From assembly GCA_024752435.1 (NCBI GenBank), contig CP103023.1, positions 2,356,001 to 2,420,000 on the forward strand: DNA of 64,000 nucleotides, read 5' to 3'. The stretch is from Allantophomopsis cytisporea. Taxonomy: Eukaryota; Ascomycota; Leotiomycetes; Phacidiales; Phacidiaceae. The number at the start of each line of letters is the position of its first letter. Position 1 is the first letter of the stretch. This document shows positions 54,584 through 64,000 of the stretch, piece after piece. The notes under the pieces were generated by a model, which was given only the letters and a program-made list of their open reading frames with translations, made no database searches and was not told where the DNA came from. A program made the translations under genes and the position numbers.

Positions 54584-57500
54584 TGTTACATCTTTACTGC
54601 TAGGTAGGTAGCAAAGCATAGGCTTCTTAGCAGTTGTATATACTAGTACAATATACAAAGAGGTAGAAGCTCTCCAGTAAAACTAAGTAGTTGCTGTTGG
54701 TATCGAAGTATATAACTTAATACTCTGGCAAAGGTATAGACAAAGGTAGGTAACAAAGTATTGATTAAAGTTGAGTACAAAGCTCCTATCTACTAAGGGA
54801 ATATAGAGATCTATATAGTTGCTTCCTGCTTTAGGGAATAGTAGGATAGTTAGGAACGCCCAACTATCCCGACTATCCCAACTATCCATCATGTAACTCA
54901 TATAGCCTATAACTTTCCGACATATAACCCTGTTACAGCCTTCTCTAGTTGTTGTAATCGTAGACTGTAGTACAAGGCTGTAATACAAAGTCTCTTCTTT
55001 ATTGGTCAAGTTTCTTTAACCCAATAAGTAACCAGGTAGATCCGATACTACTTAAACAGGGCAATTCCTACCTTAGTAACATTATAGCCTTCCGTTTTCA
55101 ACATACCTTCTCCAAACTATTTGAAAATCAAAGAACGTGTTGCTCTCGCTGAGTGTATCAAAAAAAACAGTACTAAAATAAAAATAGCGCCTTGTCGAGC
55201 TTGTTTTACTTTAGGGTGCAAATACGTAGTTTCCCTTCACTCGAAGCGATATAGTAAGTATATTCAAAGAAATATAAGATGTAACGTTAGTATACCTTCA
55301 GTTTCTAACTAGGAGAAACTCTGTTTGGAGGAGGTACAACTAGAAGCTAAAGAAGAGCTTGTAGCTCAACAAGAGCAGGAAGCCTTTACTCGCTGTATAC
55401 ATCTTCGTTGTATATAGAAATTGTTGAAGTCCTATAGTAGTAAAATACTTCGTTGTAGGCTAGCTATACTCGACGAACTTAAAGCTGTAGAAGAAAAAGA
55501 AAGAAAAGAAGCAGAAGAAAAGGCAGAGGCAGAACGTAATGCTTATACTAGAACCAACCCGTTTACTACTACCGACCCCGGCCTCGACCTCTCGTTTGAA
55601 GGCAACTTCTTTGCGGCAGTGTCTCCTTCCTTCTAGGAGGGATTAGATGTTTTGAATGGTAATCTTCCAACGTCTCAAGGTTGAAGTTTTCGGTAGGTTC
55701 CTATATATTGTCTAAATTATTGTAACCTTCCTATTTAACCAAATATCGAAGTTGGTTGTTAACCTATTTGCAGTCTAAGATTTCTTCGACGACGTATTCG
55801 GTGTTCTTGTTTTCCTAGGATAGGTCTAGGTAGTAGGCAAAGCAAGCATTATTGGGTACTAGTTCTAGCAAAGACATATAGAACACAGGGTATATTTTTA
55901 TGCTTGCTGGTAGTTGGAGTTCGTAATTAACTAAACTTATTTTCTTCAAAATCTTAAACGGTCCGATTTTAACATTGTCCAACTTGTTGCTTAGTCTAGT
56001 TGTCTTGATGTTTCTGCGTATAAGGTAGACTTTGTCTCCCTCTGAAAAGGTAGGTCCTTCTATCCTTTTTTCATTCTGATAACTTACTGATCGTTGGTTA
56101 AAAAACTTAATATCCTTGGCTAGTTGCTTGTAGAGTGTTTTAAGTTCTACAACTTGTATTTGTACTGCTTCTACAAGTACTTGTATTTCTCGGGGTAAAT
56201 AATACGCTTCCGGTTCTAGCCTATAGTTGGTATAGAATAGTAAAACTTTCGTAGTTTCTGTAGTTGCACTATTGTATGCAAACTGTACAAGAGGTAACAG
56301 TCGTACCTAATTATCTTGTTTGTAGTTTATATAATAGTAGAAGTACTACTTAAGCGTCTAGTTGAGTCGTTCGGTTTGTCTGTCTGTTTGCAGGTAGTAA
56401 GCTGTCGAGCTTATAGTTAGTTCCTAACTAGCTCATTAGGGATTTCTAGAAGTTCGAGGTAAACAGCTTGTCTTAGTCGGATATTATTTCATCTGGCATA
56501 CTATAATTGCTGACAATCGTTTTTAAGAAAGTATACGCTAAGTCTTCTGTAGTACTAGATTCCTTATATAGTATGAAATATCTATATTTTGTTATCCTAT
56601 CGGTAATAACTACAATTGAGTCGTATTCTACTTTCGTAAGTAGTTCCTTTGAAAGTAGTAGTTTGACGATGAAATCCAAGGCAATAGATTTCTATGCTCC
56701 CTTCGGTACCGCTAGTAATTTCAGCTGTTTGTAAGGTATGTATCGGTTAACCTTGTTCTTAGAACAAATGTTACATTCCTTTATAACTTTCTCTACTTGG
56801 TTCTTTATTCCTAGGAAGTAGTATGTTCTAGTCAGACGTTCCAACGTCTTGCTTATTCCCTAGTATCTATATACTAGTAGCTTATATTGTTCTTTGACTA
56901 ATTGTTTCCGTAGGGGCACGGGAATATAGACTAGTCCTTTAAACAATAGTATCTAGTTTGTTGTTACTAAGGTTCCTAGGTGTCTATTGGGGTTTCTTAA
57001 AATACGTTTTGCTATAGTATTTGTAGTATATACTTGTTGAATCCTTTAAAGTATATCTCTAGATCTTCGACTTGCATCGTAGCGTTTAACTCTAGGTAGT
57101 TATACATTAGATTGTCTCTGTTATCTTGAAATATAGCGTGTAATACTAGTTCCTTGTTCTGTATATAATCTGCACGTCGACTAAGTACGTCGGCTTTGGC
57201 GTTTTCGGATCTTTTACAGTAGGTGATCTTGAAATTGTACCTGGCTATGAGTTCTAACTATCGTACTTGTCGTCTGTTCAACACTTTTGTAGTTGTAAAG
57301 TATAGCAGATTCTTGTAGTCTGTAATTACTGCTACTTTATACTTAGGTCCTTCTAGGTAAACTCTCTATTCTTGAAATACAGCGACGATTACTAACAATT
57401 CCTTATTGTAGATCTTGTAGTTCAACTCGGCTGAAGTCAACTTACAAGAGAAGAAAGCGACAGGTCGAAGCTTCTTGTTTTTATCCGGTTGACTTAGTAC

Positions 57501-60500
57501 TACCCCGATTGTATAATCGGAGGAATCCGTTTCTACTACTATAAAGACTTTAGGGTCGAAGTTTCTCAATATAGGTGCAGTTGTAAAACTCTCCTTGAGT
57601 TTCTTAAAAAGCTCGTTGAGCTTCATCAGTCTATTTGAAGGCTTAGTCCTTCTTCGTCAATTCTGAAATTAGTACTATAATACTTGAATATCCCTTGATG
57701 AATCTTCAGTAGAAATTGGCGAATCCAAGGAAGGATTGTACTTCTTTGACAGAGTTTGGTATCGGCTATTTGTAGACTGCTTGTACTTTAGAATCGTCCA
57801 TCTAGATTCCTTCAGTAGTTATTATATAACCCAAGAATCCAACTAACTGTTGATAAAACTTGTACTTTTCTAGTTTTAGATACAGGTAACGTTTCTGAAG
57901 TACTATAAATATAAGTTTGATATGCTTAATATACTCTTCTTCGGTATTAGAGTATACAAGGATGTTATCTAGATAAGCTACTACAAATACATCCAAATAT
58001 TTATATAGTATTTGGTTGATTAGCGCTTGAAAAGTTGTAGGGGCATTAGTTAAGCTAAATAGCATTACTAAATACTCGAAGTACCTATAGCATATTCTAA
58101 ATGCTGTTTTCTATTCTTTACCTTCCTTTATATATACTAGATTGTATACTCCTCGGAGGTCTAACTTAGTAAAGAACTTAGCTCCTCGAAATCGGTTATA
58201 CAGCTCTAAGATAAGTAGCAATATATATCGGTTTTTAATCGTAATACTATTAAGTTGTCGATAATCGATATATAGTCGGTCTATTCCATCCTTCTTTAGT
58301 ACAAAGAAGGCTAGGTAACCTGCTAACGAGGTTGACAGTCGAATATAACCTTTCTTTAGTATATTATCGATATATTCCTTCAGGATTCTAAGTTCTCGTT
58401 CAGACATAGAATAAATTGGTTTGAAGGTAGGTTGTTTTCCTAGTATAAGTAGTATCTTGTAATCCTAAGGCTAGTATTCTAGCAGCTTAGTCTCAACTTC
58501 TTCCTTGCTAAAGAGCTTCTCAAATTCCCTATACTCGTTCGGGAGTATTACCCTTCTATAGTATATAGCGTAGGTAAAAGGTTGTTCTTGCGAATTTCCT
58601 GCAAATCCTTATAATCGATTGCATTGATTATAACAGGTCGTCGTAATTTAAATAGTACATTGCATTTGCAGTTTCCTAGATTGACTGTATACATATTCCA
58701 ATCAATCTTCCCGGGTTATATTTCTTCAACTATAGAAGTCCTAGGATGATGTTGTAACGCGGGATCGCAACGATATCTAATACTAGTTCTTCGTAATAAT
58801 TGTACATAAGGAATAGTAGAGGTATATCTGCTCTTGTACCTATCTATCAGACATAAAGTTTCCATCAACTAGGTGCAATTAATATAGATTTGCATATCTC
58901 CTTGTAGGTAGGTCGTATTTCTTTACAAATTTCGTGGATACGAAATTTCCTGATACACCTAAATCTACTATAGCTTCAGTACAGTGTCCGTTTATCTGTA
59001 CTCGGACGTTTAAATGTACTGTATACTATATTCTGTATAAATAAACCTTCTCTACTTGTAGAAGGGAGGCCTTAGATTAGGTTCTCTAACTAGCCTACGG
59101 TTAAAAGAACCATCTAGTTTTCCGAATCTTCTTAGAGGTCACTGTATTCGCGGTATTCTTTTTTGTTCTAGTCTAGTCGTTCTTATACTAGTTGCTCTAT
59201 TTCTAATACATCCTACTAGTCTTCTACTTCTTTTTCCTTTAAGTTGGTAAGTAGTTCCCTATATTCTCCTATTTGTCATCTGTTAGGAGTCGAAACGCAG
59301 GTTGACTATATTTGCAATGTTGTCGACCTTCCTCTTTATATTGTTGGCGGCGTTTCTAGACTACCAAATCGATATCTTGTTGGATTAAAGTATCTTCTTG
59401 TTGTTTTTCTTTGGTATGTATGCTGTATATAGGTGTTAAGTTACAGTTTCTCCTATAGAGTTTCTAATGTCCTACCTATTGTAATTCGGGTAAATTATCT
59501 TGATTATTACTAGAGGTTATCAACATTCCTTCGAGTTTTAATCGGGCTGTCTCGAGTTGTTTGTACACAAGTTTGTTAGCGCGGTGTATTGGGCATGCTT
59601 TCTACTTGTATTCTAAGTAGTATAGATTTCAGTGTATTGCTTGTTTCTCTAGATCAAGCGCTTCAAGGCTTGTAGTAGTTTCGGGCCCTTCGTCGGGTTC
59701 TTGTCCTTTAACTACAACTGTATTGTCCAGCTCTACTATAGTCCAACTATTTTGGTTACCGGGACTAGGCGATCTACTATTAGTATTGGTATACTTTTCG
59801 TAGTAGCTAATTACGTCGGGTTCGTCGTCGGTAGATATATCTTTGCATCTGCGTATTTTTTGTTGACTGGGAAGTATCTAGTGTGTTTCTTGTTTGGTAG
59901 GTAGATGCTACAGTCGTCTTTATAACATCTTGTCTAAGATTCTGTTTTATAATCTAGCATTGCTAGGCTTCCTAGTTCCTCGAGCTCGGGTATTTCTTGA
60001 AATATTGCATTAAAGTATCTTGGTTTCCCTCGATTAAATCCTTTGTTGGATGAATTCTTCCTTGATGCTTTCTTGTATTCTTGTGCCTTATATCCTAGGG
60101 TTCTACAATATAGATATAGGTTATTCTTTATACAGTAGTCTCTATCTTGTAGCGAGAGTAGTCCTTTCTTGACTATCTGGTGAGTTGCGTCCAACTCTAT
60201 AGGTATAGGTCTATAATATAGTTTCTAAGTACACTGCTAGTACTTGGGTTTGCTATAGTAAGTAGGTCCTCGATAGCTACCTTTCTTTTCTAGGCTACGC
60301 TTATACTAGCAATTGTCGATGCGTATAGCAGTCTCGATTATAGTCTGGAGGTCATTAGGTCGATCGCCTTATACTATATCGTCTTTGACTAATTCCTTTA
60401 GTCCCTTGTAGAACTATACCGTGAGTATATCGTTATTCTATTTAGTACGAGTAGAATACTGTTGGAATTCTGCGGTATAGTTGGCAGCTAATCCTTTCTA

Positions 60501-61385
60501 GGTTAGGTTCTACAAGTATCGCTTAGCAGTATATTCTTCGTCAATATCCCTAAAAGTCCGTTTAATCTTTTGACGGAATTCTTCGTAATCACTGAAGATA
60601 GCTTGTATTTCTAGTTCTATATCTCCTATGCTATTGCAATTGTCCAAGAAGTCTTGTACGTAGGTTTCGAACCAATCGAATATAGGTCCTTTTATATAAG
60701 AAGATATATAGAGTACTATATCTTTGGGTATAGGGAACTAATCTACGTTGAATCCGAAATACAAATCCAACTAGGTTAAGAAGCTCTTGAGCTTTTTACG
60801 TTCTCTACTGAATATATCTAGCGTGTAGATTTTAACAGCGGCAGCTATATACTGCGTTCCTCCTGCGACTAATCTAAAGGCAGTTGTCGTAGTAGGTATT
60901 AGCCTTGGTATAGCCCTCAGGGTATTGTTGGTAGTAGATATTTTGTATGATGTAAGCCAGTCCTTTTATAGTAGTGCTCAATGTATTACGTCTTTGCTGC
61001 TAGGTAGGTAGCAAAGCATAGGCTTCTCAGCAGTTGTATATACTAGCAAGATATACGAAGAGGTAGGGGCTCTCCAATGAAACTAAGTGGTTGCTGTTGG
61101 TATCGAAGTATATAACTTAATATTCTAGCAAAGGTATAGGCAAAGGTAGGTAACAAAGTATTAATTGAAGTTGAATACGAAGCTCTTATCTACTAAGGGA
61201 ATACAGAGATCTATATAGTTGCTTCTTACTCTAGGGAATAGTAGGATAGTTAGGAACGCCTAACTATCCCGACTATCCCAACTATCCGTCATATAACTTA
61301 TATAGCCTGTAACTTTCCGACATATAACTCTGTTACAGCCTTCTCTAGTTGTTGTAATCGTAGACCGTAGTACAAGGCTATAACA
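54584..61385 (-). mobile_element. Full-length RIP-mutated Ty3/gypsy element
   Basis: 6,802 bases with 402-base LTRs at 54,584-54,985 and 60,984-61,385, flanked on both sides by CCTTT (source CCTTC). It is collinear with the nested element but RIP-mutated. Reading-frame fragments of RNase H (57,366-57,626), RT (57,802-58,407) and the gag zinc knuckle (59,934-60,194) remain. The gag N-terminal region (about 60,460-60,960) is more diverged than RIP explains. Its LTRs carry AATCG/GATCG near the end, like the nested element. Confidence 0.93.
55103..55684 (+). pseudogene. RIP-mutated copy of the accessory gene in the third element
   Basis: Matches 34,607-35,188. The start codon is ATA and stops occur, but its last third is little mutated. 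All three full-length elements in the window carry this gene in the same place and orientation. Confidence 0.85.
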
Positions 61386-61798
61386 CCTTTATTGTATCTT
61401 AAATACCAATATATACGACTTACTTAGTATATTTTTACATTTACAGCTTCTATGCTAAATACTAATTATCAACAGAATATAATTCGATACTTGAAAAAGG
61501 CTTCAAATCCAATGTTGGTATTAGTAAGTACCTTAACAATTCGGATAAGCTCGAATGTATCTATAAAGACGCTATAAAGGCCGGAAGTACTTAAATACCC
61601 GAAGAAGTCAAATACTATTATATAGCGCTTGTAAATATACAGGATCGCTCTTTATTTAAGCTTAATAGGGAGAAATTAAGCCTTTTTAGCCGAGGGAAGT
61701 TATTGTATATAGTTGAAGTTCTATAGTTATTTACAAAGGTTAGCGTTGATTGCAATATTTTCAAGCTAGTACGAGACGAAACAGTTGAATAGAGTATT

Positions 61799-63472
61799 TC
61801 AAATGATAAGTCTAAGCAAAGTAGATAGTATTACAGAGAATTCGCTGTTTTAAAACAAACTAGATGTAGTAGCTTTATTGCTTGTTATTGCATTAAGATC
61901 TATAGCAACTATATAGAAATACTACATTTTATATAATAGATTATAAAATCTCTAAAATACCGCTATATACTATACTATCTATCCTTCTTTATCCCTTGTA
62001 TTAATATCGATACCAACTACTAAAAGTAGCTGAACGACTTTAAACAACCCAGAGTTGGTTTGTAGTAGAAGCTTAACAACAGCGAGATACAATAAAGGTG
62101 AAAACTACAATAAGACTTCTTAAGTTGAAGAGGATTGGTACTAAAATGCAATAAAATTCTTGCTTTATCTGCTATACTATATTCGACGGCCTATACTAGG
62201 CAGCTTTGACTATTTAAATTAGGTAGGTTAATAATATTGTATAAAGTTCTAGTATCTTAGAGATCTTGAAGATATATTAAAAGAAGAGGAAGTAACCCTG
62301 CAATGTTATAGAGTTTGTAGTAAAGTATAGTAAACCCAGAGCGCGTTTAAAAGTCTACAATAAGCTTTTGGCTCGATTTGTTGCAAATTATTCCTATAGC
62401 AATAAGAGACGATGTATATTTGTCTTTATATGCTTAGATAAAAGCCGAATCTATTATTGTCTCAAGTAGACTACTAAAATATCTTATTAATAATCGTAAG
62501 ATTAATATAGGTTAAGAGACTTACTGTCCGATCTCGTCTTAGACATTTAAAACTGCTCTAATAGAAACTAGCATCCTATATATCTCAATAGCTTTTATAG
62601 AACCTAAAGATCTCTAGCAATAATATACTATATACTTTCCCCTTTTGTAAGTTATATTCTGATATAGGTTTTGTATATTACCTATATAGAAAAGTCTAAG
62701 ACTATAGAGGTTAACATTATAGACCAATGCCTTTCCTAACTAGAGTAATGCTAGCGTTTCTGCAATATCGCTGCATTGTACAGAGATAAAGATAGGTAAA
62801 TCGTATTGTATTGTATATTGTAGATATATATTCTTGTTGAAGGCTGCTTTGTATAATATATTATAAACTAGTTTAGAAAGAGATTGTCTAACGTCCTTCA
62901 ATACCTAATATAGGTAATTATACAAAGAAAAAGTTCTTTCGACGATGCTTTGAGGAATCCTAGTACTCTCTGTATAGTTTTAGCATTACAAAGAGTATTT
63001 CTATATCCGTCGAACCGTTTAAAGATATTTTTAGTAGCTTCTCGAGAAACAGGTAATAATAAATCAATAGTAGCGATGCAAGAGAATTCTTCTGATGACA
63101 AGATAAGCTATAAAGTTCGGCTATATCTCAATAGTTTTGACATTTGCTTTGTAATATTATAGCCTTGGATTTTGCGTTTATTATGCTTTTTGTAGACATT
63201 TATTTCTCGACCTTTACAAAGGCAATTATAAAGGTTCCGAACAGCAGAAGTTTGGTTATCCTCGATAGAATAAATCTTTATAGCCCGGTGAAAAACTACA
63301 AACTATAGCCTTTATACAACGTTGTAAAAGAGATTAGAAACCCGGAATTTCTTTTGCAAAGTACTAATTGATTCTGTCTTAGATACTTCGATTTTTTAAG
63401 TTCGTTTTAGATTTGGGAATCGTCTATCCTAGATAGCAGTAGGAATTGAGTAGAAATATTGAAAGGAGTTAT
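61799..63472 (-). pseudogene. RIP copy of the ankyrin gene
   Basis: Matches 21,247-22,923. It has many stops and a start codon changed to ATA. Intron borders are recognisable by position. Confidence 0.88.
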
Positions 63473-63689
63473 TATCAACTAAGAAAAACTTGCTGACCTA
63501 GCCTCGTGTCCGACGAAAAACCTAGTAGCAACTATCTACCCTATTAGATACAAGCTTCAATTATCGACGAAATTATCGAACATTAGGATAATAAGAAGCA
63601 GTACATCAATTAGTTTCTACCGAAGATATATTCTCAAGTATTAGTATAATCCTTGTTATATACAACAACAATCTAGAGTAGTATATTAG

Positions 63690-63985
63690 AAAGGCAATAG
63701 TCTAAGATAGTTTATAGGAAAGGTAATAGCAGCTTAGAATATACAAGAAAGATAATAGTCTAAGGAAGAAAGGCAATAATAGTCTAGGTATATAGGAAAG
63801 ACGACAGTTTAAGATAGTTTGTAGAAAAAGTAACAACAGCCTAGGTATAAAAGGTAATAGTCTAGAAACGGTAGATAACAACAGCCTAGGGTATATAAAA
63901 AGGTAACAGTCTAAGGTAGGAAGATAATACAAAGCTAGGTTATATAGGAAAAGCAACAACAAACTAGGATATTTTTGCAGGAAAG
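63690..63985 (+). repeat. RIP-mutated copy of the minisatellite at 23,105-23,430
   Basis: Units such as aggaaaggtaatagtcta correspond to caggaaaggtgacagtcc. The alignment to the source continues to the window end. Confidence 0.75.
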
Positions 63986-64000
63986 ATATACTACCAACAG

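Larger units (their letters stand above)
54285..61792 (+). pseudogene. RIP copy of the UCH gene, interrupted by an LTR element
   Basis: Exon 1 counterpart 54,285-54,583 and the remainder 61,386-61,792 flank a 6.8-kb retrotransposon. The insertion falls at about codon 100, just after the catalytic Cys region. The start codon is ATA. Confidence 0.9.
43972..64000 (+). repeat. RIP-mutated copy of 10,633-23,453
   Basis: Same orientation and gene order as the source, with about 402 and 6,802 bases of LTR sequence inserted. Example: 12,601-12,660 against its counterpart around 45,940-46,000 differs at 10 of 60 bases, all C-to-T or G-to-A, eight of them in CpA/TpG context. Genes are riddled with stops. 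The copy continues past the window end (64,000 matches 23,453). Confidence 0.95.

Overview
The window is nuclear DNA of a filamentous ascomycete (Pezizomycotina). The evidence is genes split by short GT-AG introns of about 43-56 bases with CTAAC/CTGAC-type branch sites, fungal families (DCR2-type phosphoesterase, FHA-kinase, ankyrin, UCH deubiquitinase), Ty3/gypsy chromodomain retrotransposons, and a clear repeat-induced point mutation (RIP) footprint. A member of Leotiomycetes seems plausible, but that is only an impression.

Layout. Bases 1-29,300 are a gene-bearing, GC-normal region: the tail of a TPR gene; a DCR2-like phosphoesterase; several lineage-specific genes and relics (3-10 kb); a trypsin-fold protein whose catalytic His position is Asn; several unknown genes; a ubiquitin C-terminal hydrolase tail-to-tail with an ankyrin gene; a small protein kinase; a C2H2 fragment; an FHA-kinase; and a small membrane protein with an Arg/Ser tail. 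Bases 29,300-30,348 are AT-rich and empty.

Bases 30,349-43,971 hold a heavily RIP-mutated LTR retrotransposon. Inside its reverse-transcriptase region lies a second, almost unmutated copy of the same family (34,087-40,900). All copies point to the minus strand. Each also carries an extra gene on the opposite strand, between pol and the 3' LTR; in the unmutated copy it encodes a 193-aa protein with exact Zn2Cys6 cysteine spacing followed by a charged helical segment.

Bases 43,972-64,000 are a colinear, same-orientation copy of 10,633-23,453 (about 12.8 kb, at least eight genes) that RIP has converted to AT-rich pseudogenes. The copy was also hit by a solo LTR (47,751-48,152) and a full-length RIP-mutated element (54,584-61,385) sitting near the active-site codons of the UCH copy. 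The original at 10.6-23.5 kb shows no comparable damage. This is odd because RIP in the well-studied model (Neurospora) normally mutates both copies.

The main points for follow-up are this one-sided RIP of a multigene duplication, the opposite-strand Zn2Cys6-like gene in the retrotransposon, the 1-2 base frame-breaking insertions confined to the unmutated element, and a dispersed 55-base motif found upstream of three genes.
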